Source: an uncultured Polaribacter sp.
GTDB lineage: Bacteria; Bacteroidota; Bacteroidia; Flavobacteriales; Flavobacteriaceae
Direction of reading: 5' to 3'
DNA length: 64,000 nucleotides
Assembly (NCBI GenBank): GCA_947497755.1
Contig: CANMHT010000010.1
Span: forward strand, 1-64,000
This document shows positions 16,146 through 25,199 of the stretch, piece after piece (the stretch's first letter is position 1; the number at the start of each line of letters is the position of its first letter). The notes under the pieces are model-generated. The model was not told the DNA's origin. It saw only the letters and a program-made list of their open reading frames with translations, and searched no databases. The position numbers were made by a program, and so were the translations under genes.

Positions 16146-16766
16146 TTAATCGGCTATCTTTTTTAAACGTTTTATCTGTTTTAAATTATCTGCAATCGGT
16201 GTGGCAGTGATTACCCTTTCTCCTGGAATAAAATAAAAGAAATACGCACTATTCTGCCCTATTTTTCTTACATCGAGTTTGGTATTGTCTTTAAAAATTA
16301 AGGTATAATTTGGCACAGCATCTTCGCTGGCATATTTTTGACTCATTCCCACTCCCATTCCGGTTCTCATCGAAACAAAAAGTAAAAAGAACATAAACAT
16401 CATTCCTGGAATCAAGTTCTTTTTCTTTTTCATCTCTTCGTATCTTTTATCCCACTTTTCGATGTTGTAAATTTTTTGATACCATTTCTTTACTCTTAAA
16501 TATTGGTAAAACTTAAACATCCATCGTGTAAAATATAAATACATTAACCAAAACATAAATCCTAAAAACAGAGATAACTTCCAGTTGTTCGTTAACAAAC
16601 TTACTGGAGAAATTAATGCGTCTAAAATTGTGGTATAATTAAGATAAGAAACTCCAAAAATTCCATAAAAAATAGCATCACTTACAATTCCTAAAATGAT
16701 TAGATACAAGTATCCAATATAAAAATACTCTTGGAGTCCAATTTTTTCTTTTTCTATTTTTATCAT
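16146..16766 (-). CDS. membrane protein of unknown function
   Basis: A 206-aa protein with about three membrane segments (YLYLIILGIVSDAIFYGIFG, LSLFLGFMFWLMYLYF, LIPGMMFMFFLLFVSM) followed by a roughly 65-residue soluble C-terminal domain (TLIFKDNTKLDVRKIGQNSAYFF). It starts by overlapping the phoH stop by 4 nt, so the two are translationally coupled. No family name is recognised. Confidence 0.7.
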   Translation of the reverse strand: MIKIEKEKIGLQEYFYIGYLYLIILGIVSDAIFYGIFGVSYLNYTTILDALISPVSLLTNNWKLSLFLGFMFWLMYLYFTRWMFKFYQYLRVKKWYQKIYNIEKWDKRYEEMKKKKNLIPGMMFMFFLLFVSMRTGMGVGMSQKYASEDAVPNYTLIFKDNTKLDVRKIGQNSAYFFYFIPGERVITATPIADNLKQIKRLKKIAD

Positions 16767-17710
16767 TCTGTTTCTATACTTTTATACGCAGTAATAATAC
16801 GTTTTACCAATCTATGACGAATCACATCTTTATCATCTAAATAAATTTGCGCAATTCCTTCAATATCTTTAAGTGCCAATAAAGATTCTTTTAAACCTGA
16901 TACTTGTTTTCTAGGTAAGTCTATTTGTCCTGGATCTCCAGTAATAATAAATTTAGCATGCTTCCCCATTCTAGTCAAAAACATTTTCATTTGACTATGG
17001 GTTGTATTCTGTGCTTCGTCTAAAATTACAAATGCATTGTCTAAAGTTCTTCCTCTCATAAATGCCAAAGGAGCAATTTGAATGGTTCCTTTTTCTATAT
17101 AAGCTTCTAATTTTTCATGCGGAATCATATCTCTTAAAGCATCGTATAATGGTTGCATATAAGGATCTAATTTTTCTTTTAAATCTCCTGGTAAAAAACC
17201 AAGATTCTCTCCAGATTCTACCGCTGGTCTGGTTAAGATAATTCTTCTAACTTCTTTTTCTTTTAATGCTTTAACTGCCAAGGCTACTGCTGTATACGTT
17301 TTACCTGTTCCTGCTGGACCAACAGCAAACAACATATCATTCTTTAGCATTTTGGCTACCATTTTACGTTGGTTTTCGGTTTGTGCTTTTATCAATTTAC
17401 CACTAACACCGTGTACCAAAATATCTTTTGCATTGGTATCTATTTTATCTTCCTTTCCTGTTGAAGTTAATATACGCTCAATACTATTTTCATCTAGTTT
17501 ATTGTACTTATTAAAGTATTTAATAAGCATTTCTAAACGTTTTTCAAATTCATCTAAAAGTTCAGATTCTCCATAAATTTTAAGGTTATTTCCTCTAGCA
17601 ACAATTTTAATTTTAGGGAAGTATTTTTTTAGTTGAGCAATGGTACTGTTTTGAGTACCAAAAAAATCTTTCGGATTTATTTCTGTAAGTTCAATGATTC
17701 TTTCTGTCAA
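16763..17710 (-). CDS. PhoH family ATPase
   Basis: A 315-aa cytoplasmic P-loop protein. The N-terminal KH-like region (to about residue 100) precedes the PhoH ATPase: Walker A GPAGTGKT at 131-138, Walker B FVILDEAQNTT at about 226-236, and the ITGDPGQIDLP sensor motif. PhoH/YbeZ proteins work with the endoribonuclease YbeY in ribosome maturation and RNA metabolism. The 4-nt overlap with the downstream membrane protein implies co-translation. The start is chosen at the first ATG, which gives the usual family N-terminus. Confidence 0.95.
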   Translation of the reverse strand: MTERIIELTEINPKDFFGTQNSTIAQLKKYFPKIKIVARGNNLKIYGESELLDEFEKRLEMLIKYFNKYNKLDENSIERILTSTGKEDKIDTNAKDILVHGVSGKLIKAQTENQRKMVAKMLKNDMLFAVGPAGTGKTYTAVALAVKALKEKEVRRIILTRPAVESGENLGFLPGDLKEKLDPYMQPLYDALRDMIPHEKLEAYIEKGTIQIAPLAFMRGRTLDNAFVILDEAQNTTHSQMKMFLTRMGKHAKFIITGDPGQIDLPRKQVSGLKESLLALKDIEGIAQIYLDDKDVIRHRLVKRIITAYKSIETE

Positions 17711-17829
17711 ATGATTCTATTTTAATAGGTTAACTTATGCTTCTTTTATTTTACTTTTAAAAAAAATTACCAGATAAAATCTATCTAGTATTTCTACAAG
17801 AAAATTACGTATAAAATTTTAGAATTGAT

Positions 17830-17837
17830 TAGCTTTG
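17830..17837 (+). promoter_or_regulatory. promoter -7 element TAGCTTTG
   Basis: An exact TAnnTTTG match 50 bp upstream of the ATG at 17888 and divergent from phoH. The -33 element is unclear. Confidence 0.45.
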
Positions 17838-17887
17838 TGTAAAAATTTCAACTTTTTTTAAACAACTAATTAACAGGAAACTTATAC

Positions 17888-18718
17888 ATGTCTTTAATTA
17901 CTTTAACAACAGATTTTGGAACTAAAGATCATTTTGTAGGTGCTGTTAAAGGAGCTATTTACTCTGAGTTACCAGATGCTCGTATTGTAGATATTACTCA
18001 TGAAATTTCTCCTTTTAATATTACAGAAACTGGTTATATATTAAAGAACTCTTACAAAAGTTTTCCTGAAAAAAGTATACATATTGTCGGTGTTGATTCT
18101 GAACTGAGTCCAGAAAACAAACACATTGCTATGTTATTAGACAATCATTATTTTATTTGTCCTGACAATGGTTTAATCTCTATGATTGCTTCTGAAATTA
18201 ATCCTACACAAATTGTAGAAATTAATATTCATGATCGTGTAGAAAGTAGTTTCCCTGTATTAGATGTTTTTGTGCAAGTTGCTTGTTTTATTGCCAGAGG
18301 CGGAAGTTTGGGAGTGATTGGTAGAGAAATACAATCTTACAAACAAATGACTGAAATTCAACCTAAAATTGACACCACGCAAACACGTATTTTAGGAAGC
18401 GTTATTTATATAGACAATTACGGAAATGTCATTAGTAACATCAGCAAAAAGTTGTTTAATGATATTGGAAAAGGAAGAAACTTTACAATAAAAGCCAGAC
18501 GTTATACCTTTCATAAGATTCAGCAAAAATATAACGACATTATCAATTACGAAATTGAAGAAGATCGTAAGCTTTATGATGGAAACAAACTGGCTATTTT
18601 TAACTCAGCAGGTTTTTTAGAAATTGCTATTTACAGAAGTAATTTAAAAACTGTTGGAGGAGCAACCACTCTTTTGGGGCTGAGCTATAGAGATAATATT
18701 ACTGTAGAATTTTATTAA
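17888..18718 (+). CDS. SAM hydroxide adenosyltransferase (DUF62)
   Basis: A 276-aa homologue of the fluorinase/duf62 family, which hydrolyses S-adenosylmethionine to adenosine and methionine using water. The N-terminal TLTTDFGTKDHFVGAVKG carries the invariant Asp and the substrate loop. The hydroxide-activating Asp/Arg/His neighbourhood (ICPDNGLISM) and the second beta-barrel domain (IYIDNYGNVISNI) are present. It leads a likely operon with an ABM-type monooxygenase (9-nt gap) and a GNAT acetyltransferase (12-nt gap). Confidence 0.93.
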   Translation: MSLITLTTDFGTKDHFVGAVKGAIYSELPDARIVDITHEISPFNITETGYILKNSYKSFPEKSIHIVGVDSELSPENKHIAMLLDNHYFICPDNGLISMIASEINPTQIVEINIHDRVESSFPVLDVFVQVACFIARGGSLGVIGREIQSYKQMTEIQPKIDTTQTRILGSVIYIDNYGNVISNISKKLFNDIGKGRNFTIKARRYTFHKIQQKYNDIINYEIEEDRKLYDGNKLAIFNSAGFLEIAIYRSNLKTVGGATTLLGLSYRDNITVEFY

Positions 18719-18727
18719 GCTTATAAA

Positions 18728-19024
18728 ATGTTTGTACGAATAGTAAAAATGGGATTTAAAGAAGAACACATCGCTACTTTTTTATCCAATTTTGACGAAA
18801 AAAAAGAACATATTAGAAACTCAAAAGGTTGCCACCTTTTAGAGTTATATAGAGATAAAAACAATCCAACAATTTTCTTTACCTATAGCTATTGGGAAAC
18901 TGAAGAAGATTTAGAAAATTATAGAAAGTCTGATTTGTTTAAAAATGTTTGGGCAAAAACCAAAGTCCTTTTTAACCAAAAACCAGAAGCTTGGAGTGTA
19001 GATAAAACCATTATTCTAGATTAA
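18728..19024 (+). CDS. antibiotic biosynthesis monooxygenase-like (ABM) protein
   Basis: A 98-aa dimeric alpha/beta barrel of the ABM/YgiN type: MFVRIVKMGF, the central HIRNSKGCHLLELYRD and YWETEEDLENYRKSDLF. The family covers quinol monooxygenases, heme-degrading enzymes and proteins without known activity; the short length and missing diagnostic Asn/Trp/His set do not allow a choice. Co-transcribed with its neighbours on both sides. Confidence 0.85.
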   Translation: MFVRIVKMGFKEEHIATFLSNFDEKKEHIRNSKGCHLLELYRDKNNPTIFFTYSYWETEEDLENYRKSDLFKNVWAKTKVLFNQKPEAWSVDKTIILD

Positions 19025-19036
19025 TACAAAACCCTA

Positions 19037-19567
19037 ATGCAACAATTTTCATTTCATTTATTTCCTGAATTCACTACAGAAAGATTGATCTTACGCCAAT
19101 TAAATTTTGCTGATAAAAAGGCCATTTTTAGATTGCGCTCTAACAAAGAAATTAATAAACTTATTGAACGAGAAACTCCTAAAAACTTAAATCAAGCAGA
19201 AGGGTTTATCCAAACTTGTTATGATGAATTTGAAAAGCAACGTCGAATTTTTTGGGCTATAATTTCTACGGATTACAATCAATTAATTGGTAGCATTGTT
19301 TTTCACAATATCGATTTAGAAAATAATTACGCAGAAATTGGTTACGAGTTAGATCCAGACTATCATGGAGAAGGTTTTATGAGTGAATCTCTAGAAACTG
19401 TTTTAGATTTTGGTAAAAACGAACTAAATCTAACTACCATAGAAGCTTTTACTCACTATAATAATACTCCATCCATAGCGTTATTAGAAAAACATCAATT
19501 TGAGTTGTATACTGAAAAGAAAGATGAAAAAGTAGCAGATAATCGTATTTATAGATTGAGTTTTTAA
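19037..19567 (+). CDS. GNAT acetyltransferase (RimJ/RimL type)
   Basis: A 176-aa GNAT-fold N-acetyltransferase of the Acetyltransf_3 group. FTTERLILRQLNFADKKAI is the characteristic N-terminus; the acetyl-CoA binding region is YELDPDYHGEGFMSESL, followed by EAFTHYNNTPSIALLEKHQF. Members acetylate ribosomal protein N-termini or small molecules; the target is unknown. Last gene of the SAM-hydroxide-transferase operon. Confidence 0.9.
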   Translation: MQQFSFHLFPEFTTERLILRQLNFADKKAIFRLRSNKEINKLIERETPKNLNQAEGFIQTCYDEFEKQRRIFWAIISTDYNQLIGSIVFHNIDLENNYAEIGYELDPDYHGEGFMSESLETVLDFGKNELNLTTIEAFTHYNNTPSIALLEKHQFELYTEKKDEKVADNRIYRLSF

Positions 19568-19615
19568 TTCCAAAAAATTAAAATGAAAAATCTAAAAGTA
19601 AAAAAATTCTTTTGT

Positions 19616-19623
19616 TACTTTTG
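19616..19623 (+). promoter_or_regulatory. candidate -7 element TACTTTTG for gldFG
   Basis: A TAnnTTTG match about 55 bp before gldF. No -33 TTG is seen at normal spacing. Confidence 0.35.
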
Positions 19624-19676
19624 ACATCATCAAGATTTATACACGTAAAAATTAACCCTAAAATAGAAGAACAAAA

Positions 19677-20393
19677 ATGCTTCCAATACTAAAAAAAGAA
19701 TTCAATTCCTTTTTTGCTTCACCTATTGCCTATTTGGTTATTGGCGTATTCTTATTGGTAAATGGATTGTTTTTATGGGTTTTTAAAGACGATTTGAACA
19801 TTTTAAATGCTGGTTATGCAGATTTAAATAGCTTCTTTTTACTTGCTCCTTGGATTCTTCTTTTTTTGATTCCAGCAATTACCATGAAAAGTTTTGCTGA
19901 TGAATTGCATAGTGGAACCATAGAAACATTAAAAACTAAACCAATTACAAATTGGCAAATTGTTTTAGGGAAATTTACAGCATCTTTAGTATTGATCTTT
20001 GTTGCTTTAGCACCAACTTTAACCTATGCGTATACTATTTTACAGTTAGGAAACCCAGTTGGTAATTTAGATATTGGAAGTACAGTTGGGTCTTATATTG
20101 GGTTGCTTTTTTTAGCAGCAACTTATACTTCGGTAGGCTTATTTACCTCTACTTTTTCTAAAAATCAAATTGTGGCATTTATTTTAGGCGTCTTTATTAC
20201 CTTCTTTTTATTTTATGGGTTTGATGCTATTGCTAGCTTATTTTCTGACAGCTATACAGTACAATTATTTGGGATCAATGAACATTTTAAAAGTATTAGT
20301 AGAGGTGTTATTGATACTAGAGATATTATTTACTTTGTCTCTGTAACAGTCTTCTTTTTATTAGCAACCAAAAATCAGTTACGCAATGCCTAA
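19677..20393 (+). CDS. gldF: gliding motility ABC transporter permease GldF
   Basis: A 238-aa ABC-2-type permease with six membrane helices. It starts with the typical MLPILKKEFNSFFASPIAYLV and contains the FADELHSGTIETLKTKPI loop characteristic of GldF. GldF with GldG and the ATPase GldA forms an ABC exporter needed for gliding in some Flavobacterium species; gldA is not in this window. The end overlaps the gldG start by 8 nt. Confidence 0.95.
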   Translation: MLPILKKEFNSFFASPIAYLVIGVFLLVNGLFLWVFKDDLNILNAGYADLNSFFLLAPWILLFLIPAITMKSFADELHSGTIETLKTKPITNWQIVLGKFTASLVLIFVALAPTLTYAYTILQLGNPVGNLDIGSTVGSYIGLLFLAATYTSVGLFTSTFSKNQIVAFILGVFITFFLFYGFDAIASLFSDSYTVQLFGINEHFKSISRGVIDTRDIIYFVSVTVFFLLATKNQLRNA

Positions 20394-22029
20394 AAATACA
20401 GCATTATATATCAAACTAATTCTTGGTTTATTATTGATAAACTTTTTAGGAAATCAGTTTTATCAACGTTTTGATTTAACTCACGACAAACGTTACACCT
20501 TAAAAGAAGCATCTATAGATGTTGTTGCTGATGTTAAATTCCCTTTAGCGATTAAAGTATATTTAAAAGGAGAATTTCCAGCGGAGTTTAAACGCTTACA
20601 ATTAGAAACCAAGCAATTTTTGGAAGAATTAAGAGCCGTAAATTCCAAGCTTAAAATTCAGTTTATCAATCCAGATACATTTAGAGAATCACTTATTAAA
20701 AAAGGGATGATTCCAAGTAAACTAACCGTAGAAGAAAACGGAAAGTTATCTGAAGCAATTATTTTTCCTTGGGCAGAAGTTATTTATAGAAATAAAGTTG
20801 AATTGGTTAATTTATTACCTAATTCTAATGCTTCTTCGCAAGATGAACAGCTACAATTCGCTATCGAAAGTTTGGAATATTCTTTTGCAACTGCCATTAA
20901 AAATAGTACGAGAAAATCTAAACAAAAAATTGCTGTAATTGCAGGAAATGGTCAGTTACAAGACATCGAATTATATAGTTTTTTAAATGAGTTAACAGGA
21001 AAATATAGCTTGGCAAAATTTACTTTAGACTCTGTACTTACCAATCCGCAAAAAACAGTAAAAGATTTAACTAATTTCGACTTAGCAATTATTGCCAAAC
21101 CAACTATTAAGTTTTCTGACAATGAAAAACTAACACTCGATCAGTTTATTACTAACGGAGGAAAAACATTGTGGATGATAGACAATGTTCAAGCAGATCA
21201 AGATAGTTTATTACAAACAGGAAAAATGCTTACCTATCCTAGAGATTTAAATTTAACAGATTTATTATTTGCTTACGGAGTTAGAGTAAATACTAGCCTT
21301 GTAAAAGATATGTATGCTGCCAAGATTCCACTTGCCACAGGAAATGTAGGAAATCAAACACAGTTTCAGAACTTACCTTGGTTATTTCATCCTTTAGTAA
21401 ATGGAAATGCCAATCATCCAATTACTAAAAATATTTTACCTGTTCGTTTACAGTTTACAACACAAATAGACACTTTAAAAAACAACACTATTAAAAAGAC
21501 ACCTCTATTAGCTACTTCATTATTATCTGCTAAAATGGGAACTCCAAATATTGTCGACTTAAAAAGCATTGCAGATACTCCAGATCAACAGCAATTTAGA
21601 AGTGGTAATCAATTAACAGCTGTTTTACTTGAAGGTGAATTTAAATCGGCATACAAAGACAGAATAAAACCTTTTAATACATCAATTTACAAAGCACAAA
21701 GTGCTCCTAATAAAATGGTTGTTATTGCTGATGGTGATATTGGTAGAAATCAAATTTTAAAAGGGCAACCTTTTGATTTAGCAAGAGATAAATGGACACA
21801 AGAAAACTTTGGAAATAAAGATTTTTTAGTGAATACTGTTGATTATCTCCTTGATGATTCTGGTTTGATTAACCTTAGAAACAAATCATTAAAAATTAAC
21901 TTTTTAGACAAGCAAAAAGCGTATCAAGAACGTACGTTTTGGCAGTTATTTAATATTGCTCTTCCTCTTATTTTATTGGCAATTTTCGGAGTTGTTTTTA
22001 ACTACTTAAGAAAAAGAAAGTATTCTTAA
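20386..22029 (+). CDS. gldG: gliding motility ABC transporter protein GldG
   Basis: A 547-aa protein with an N-terminal membrane anchor (LYIKLILGLLLINFLGNQFY), a large extracytoplasmic domain of the ABC_transp_aux/GldG type (HDKRYTLKEASI, later PTIKFSDNEKLTLDQFI and a GATase-like GGKTLWMIDNV block) and a C-terminal helix (LFNIALPLILLAIFGVVFNYL). It partners GldF. The 8-nt gene overlap indicates coupled translation. It ends 14 bp from the convergent aquaporin gene. Confidence 0.95.
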   Translation: MPKNTALYIKLILGLLLINFLGNQFYQRFDLTHDKRYTLKEASIDVVADVKFPLAIKVYLKGEFPAEFKRLQLETKQFLEELRAVNSKLKIQFINPDTFRESLIKKGMIPSKLTVEENGKLSEAIIFPWAEVIYRNKVELVNLLPNSNASSQDEQLQFAIESLEYSFATAIKNSTRKSKQKIAVIAGNGQLQDIELYSFLNELTGKYSLAKFTLDSVLTNPQKTVKDLTNFDLAIIAKPTIKFSDNEKLTLDQFITNGGKTLWMIDNVQADQDSLLQTGKMLTYPRDLNLTDLLFAYGVRVNTSLVKDMYAAKIPLATGNVGNQTQFQNLPWLFHPLVNGNANHPITKNILPVRLQFTTQIDTLKNNTIKKTPLLATSLLSAKMGTPNIVDLKSIADTPDQQQFRSGNQLTAVLLEGEFKSAYKDRIKPFNTSIYKAQSAPNKMVVIADGDIGRNQILKGQPFDLARDKWTQENFGNKDFLVNTVDYLLDDSGLINLRNKSLKINFLDKQKAYQERTFWQLFNIALPLILLAIFGVVFNYLRKRKYS

Positions 22030-22042
22030 ATCGAATTATTCT

Positions 22043-22705
22043 TTAACAAGTTTCGTCACAACAATTCTCTTCTTTTACCCATTTACAAGAAAGTACAGCT
22101 AATAATGCTCCTAATATTGGTGCTGCAATGTATAACCATAAATGTTCGTAATGCCCAGAAACAACTGCTGGCGCAATCGAACGCGCTGGATTCATAGAAG
22201 CCTTAGTCATTGGACCAGCAAACATTGCTTCTAATAACACCACACCTCCAATTGCTATTCCTGCCATAGTTCCAACTTCTTTACTTCCTGTAGATACATT
22301 AATAATTACCAACATTAAAAAGAAGCTCAATAATAATTCTAACACAAATGCACGCCACATATCTAAACTCGGAATCGTTGCTCCATAAAATTCAGATTCA
22401 GGAAATAAAAACCATAATACTAAACTCGCAGATAAAGCTCCCAAAACTTGAGCACTAATAAATTTAGGCACTTCTTTCCAAGCAAACTTTTTAGCATAAG
22501 CAAAGGCAATAGTCACTGCTGGGTTAAAATGCGCTCCAGAAATTTCTCCAAAAGCATAAATCATTGCCATCACAATAAGTCCCCAAGTTATTGCCACTCC
22601 TACGTGTGTTATATCTCCACCTGTTATTTCATTGATTGTCATAGCACCAGTACCACAAAAAATCAAGGCAAAAGTTCCTATAAATTCAGCAATATATTTT
22701 TTCAT
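22043..22705 (-). CDS. MIP family channel (aquaporin/aquaglyceroporin)
   Basis: A 220-aa six-helix major intrinsic protein. Both pore motifs are present: NPA at 61-63 (GAHFNPAVT) and NPAR at 172-175. It carries water and/or small neutral solutes through the inner membrane. The extreme C-terminus has four cysteines in 14 residues (CKWVKEENCCDETC, C207, C215, C216, C220), unusual for an aquaporin and possibly metal- or metalloid-binding. No ars genes adjoin it. Confidence 0.93.
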   Translation of the reverse strand: MKKYIAEFIGTFALIFCGTGAMTINEITGGDITHVGVAITWGLIVMAMIYAFGEISGAHFNPAVTIAFAYAKKFAWKEVPKFISAQVLGALSASLVLWFLFPESEFYGATIPSLDMWRAFVLELLLSFFLMLVIINVSTGSKEVGTMAGIAIGGVVLLEAMFAGPMTKASMNPARSIAPAVVSGHYEHLWLYIAAPILGALLAVLSCKWVKEENCCDETC

Positions 22706-22854
22706 TATTTTAGATAAAATTTTGGCAAAGATACAATCTGTAGCTTTAAGTAAATGTTATTATTTTATAATATGGAATACTTAAAATTTTAGATTTGTAA
22801 CAATTATGCATCACAATCGTTGATAAACTAGCAAGTAACATTAATCAAGTAAAT

Positions 22855-24102
22855 ATGAAGTCTTTTCAGTCTATTATTTTAGGGGTTCTTTTTATAGCTT
22901 CTGCATTTTCAGCATTTAAAATTTCAGAAAACGAAAAAATACAACAGCAATACAAAGCTGATATAATTGAACTTTCTAGTGTAGAATACGGACTTTTAAA
23001 TGTAGATCACTGGGAAAAGATGTTAGCAGAAATCATTGCAAGCAAACTACAAAATTTTACTAGTGAACCAACCAATAAAGAAGATCTTAAAAAAAATGTA
23101 GCTGCTTTACTAAAAACATTGATTGATGATTACGAAAAAAGCCTTCAAAAGAAAAACTCAAAAAATCTATTTGGTTCTTTAACCAACTCACTATACTCAT
23201 CTGCTTTTGATGGAATTAGAGAAGATATCCCGATGCTTACTGATAAAGTAATGACCTTTTTAGATTTAAAAAACAATAAAGAAGGCTTAACCAAATTTAT
23301 TGTGGTTCTATTAAAAGAATATACCGAAGGAACTTTTGCTAAAACAGATTATACTGCCGTGAATGCCATCATAAAAAAATACGAAGGAAATGAAAGAGCT
23401 GACACTGTTAAAATCATTGAACAAAAAACCATTGAGCTTAACAATGATAGTCAAATTTTCAAGGTGCTTCTTTTAGGCATTTTTGCATGTTTTGTGGTGT
23501 TGTTTTTCTTCTTTAAAGACATTTATAAAATGGATTATGTATTCGGAATATGCTTCAGTTTTGTGCTATTATTCTTAGGTGTCACCTTACCTATGATAGA
23601 AATTGATGCACGAATTTCTGAAATTAGTTTTTCATTTTTAAACGAATCAATGAGCTTTAACAATCAGGTTTTGTTTTATCAAAGTAAAAGTATTTATGAA
23701 GTTGTAACGCTCATGCTTGCTCAACATAGTTATGATATTATTGCTGTAGGAATCTTAATCTTCTTGTTTAGTGTACTCTTTCCAATTACCAAGCTTGTTT
23801 CTTCAATTTTATATTTGATTAGTCAGAAATTAAAAGAAAATAAATTGATTCAGTTTTTCATTTTCAAAACAGGAAAATGGTCTATGGCAGATGTGTTTGT
23901 TATTGCAATTATCATGGCATTTATTGGTTTTGAAGGAATCATTAGTGATCAGTTGAGTCAGTTAGAAAATGTATATGATTCTGTTAGCATTTTAACTACA
24001 AACAACTCAAGTGTTTTATTTGGATTTTATGCTTTTACCGCTTTTGTTATTATTAGTTTAACTGTTTCTTTACGACTACATAAAGTGAGAAAATCAGCTT
24101 AA
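22855..24102 (+). CDS. PqiA-domain inner-membrane protein
   Basis: A 415-aa protein. An N-terminal helix (residues 5-22) anchors a roughly 180-residue periplasmic helical domain, and the C-terminal half has about six hydrophobic segments with the paraquat-inducible protein A pattern (SIYEVVTLMLAQHSYDIIA; VLFPITKLVSSILYLI; KTGKWSMADVFVIAIIMAFI). In E. coli PqiA works with MCE-domain PqiB in lipid transport and envelope stress; no MCE partner is visible here. Monocistronic by spacing. Confidence 0.85.
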   Translation: MKSFQSIILGVLFIASAFSAFKISENEKIQQQYKADIIELSSVEYGLLNVDHWEKMLAEIIASKLQNFTSEPTNKEDLKKNVAALLKTLIDDYEKSLQKKNSKNLFGSLTNSLYSSAFDGIREDIPMLTDKVMTFLDLKNNKEGLTKFIVVLLKEYTEGTFAKTDYTAVNAIIKKYEGNERADTVKIIEQKTIELNNDSQIFKVLLLGIFACFVVLFFFFKDIYKMDYVFGICFSFVLLFLGVTLPMIEIDARISEISFSFLNESMSFNNQVLFYQSKSIYEVVTLMLAQHSYDIIAVGILIFLFSVLFPITKLVSSILYLISQKLKENKLIQFFIFKTGKWSMADVFVIAIIMAFIGFEGIISDQLSQLENVYDSVSILTTNNSSVLFGFYAFTAFVIISLTVSLRLHKVRKSA

Positions 24103-24232
24103 AAAAGAAATTCAGAAGGCTAAGTCGAGCATTTTATTTACTTTTAATAGCTAATCAATATTTTTTACTGATGAAATCTCATCGTAATGTTATTGCTAAC
24201 ATCCATTTTTCAGCAACACATATTGATTAATT

Positions 24233-24490
24233 ATGACAAAAAATGAATATATGAAAACTATGACTTGTCTACAATTAGGTGGTGCTTGCCATACATCTTT
24301 TACAGCTTCTAGCTTTGAAGAAATTGCTGCTTTGAGTAAAAAACACGGAATGGAAATGTTTCAACAACAAGATACTCCTCATCTTAAAGCAATGCAAAAA
24401 ATGCAAGAATTAATGCAAAACCCTGAAGCAATGCAACAATGGTTCGACACAAAACGAAAAGAATTTGAAGCGCTACCAGACAATGAATAA
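24233..24490 (+). CDS. DUF1059-like small protein
   Basis: An 85-aa protein with the DUF1059 pattern (MTCLQLGGACHTSFTASSFEEIAALSKKHG), in which two Cys and a His may bind metal, extended by a Met/Gln-rich helix (MQKMQELMQNPEAMQQW). Start candidates are 24233 and the ATG at 24251 or 24260. Its stop overlaps the next gene's ATG by 8 nt, so the two are translationally coupled. Function unknown. Confidence 0.8.
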   Translation: MTKNEYMKTMTCLQLGGACHTSFTASSFEEIAALSKKHGMEMFQQQDTPHLKAMQKMQELMQNPEAMQQWFDTKRKEFEALPDNE

Positions 24491-25019
24491 AGAATATTTA
24501 TTTACTACAGAAAGATTAGGTTTTAGAAATTGGTCATTAGATGATTTGAATTCGTTTGCTCAATTAAATGCCGATATAAGTGTTATGGAACATTTTCCCA
24601 ATACCTTAAATATTGAGGAAAGTAAGGACTTTATGATTAGATTACAGAAACATTATACAAGCTTTGGTTATACTTATTTTGCAACTGATTTAAAAGAAAC
24701 AGGTGAATTTATTGGCTTCATTGGATTAAAATACCAAGATTTTGAATCTGATTTTACGCCCAATGTTGATATTGGTTGGAGATTGAAAAAGTCTGCTTGG
24801 AAGAAAGGTTATGCAACAGAAGGTGCTAAAAAATGTTTAGACTTAGCTTTTAATCAATTTAACTTAGATACAGTAATTGCAACATGTACCATTCAAAATG
24901 TAAGTTCTCAAAAAGTAATGCAAAAAATTGGAATGCAAAAAAAAGCTACATTTAAACATCCAAAACTGAAAAATTTTCCAGAGAAACAAACTTGCTTATT
25001 GTATGAAATTAATAGATAA
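24483..25019 (+). CDS. GNAT acetyltransferase (RimJ/RimL type)
   Basis: An acetyltransferase of about 178 aa of the Acetyltransf_3 group: LFTTERLGFRNWSLDDLNSF at the N-terminus, the CoA-binding segment WRLKKSAWKKGYATEGAK, and the late ATCTIQNVSSQKVMQKIG motif. The ATG at 24483, overlapping the upstream stop by 8 nt, is preferred over an upstream TTG at 24465. Its last 17 nt overlap the 58-aa gene that follows. Confidence 0.9.
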   Translation: MNKEYLFTTERLGFRNWSLDDLNSFAQLNADISVMEHFPNTLNIEESKDFMIRLQKHYTSFGYTYFATDLKETGEFIGFIGLKYQDFESDFTPNVDIGWRLKKSAWKKGYATEGAKKCLDLAFNQFNLDTVIATCTIQNVSSQKVMQKIGMQKKATFKHPKLKNFPEKQTCLLYEINR

Positions 25020-25179
25020 GGATACACGTTTTTATATAGATATGGACTTAAACTCTAAAGAAATAGTCAATTTAGATTATGAGAACAAATATCTTATAAA
25101 ACAAGAATTAAATGCGCCATTACATCGAATTTTTATTTCTAAAGGGCAATACAATAAACTATTAGAAAAATGGAATTAA
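25003..25179 (+). CDS. 58-aa conserved-looking small protein
   Basis: This short frame reads MKLIDKDTRFYIDMDLNSKE at the start and HRIFISKGQYNKLLEKWN at the end. It begins inside the last codons of the acetyltransferase (17-nt overlap) and stops 20 bp before the PAP2 gene, so it fits neatly into a compact operon. The balanced composition and gene packing support a real product, and the sequence reminds me of small flavobacterial hypothetical proteins. It has no signal peptide or membrane helix. Function unknown. Confidence 0.65.
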   Translation: MKLIDKDTRFYIDMDLNSKEIVNLDYENKYLIKQELNAPLHRIFISKGQYNKLLEKWN

Positions 25180-25199
25180 CTACTACTTTTAGCAATTAG

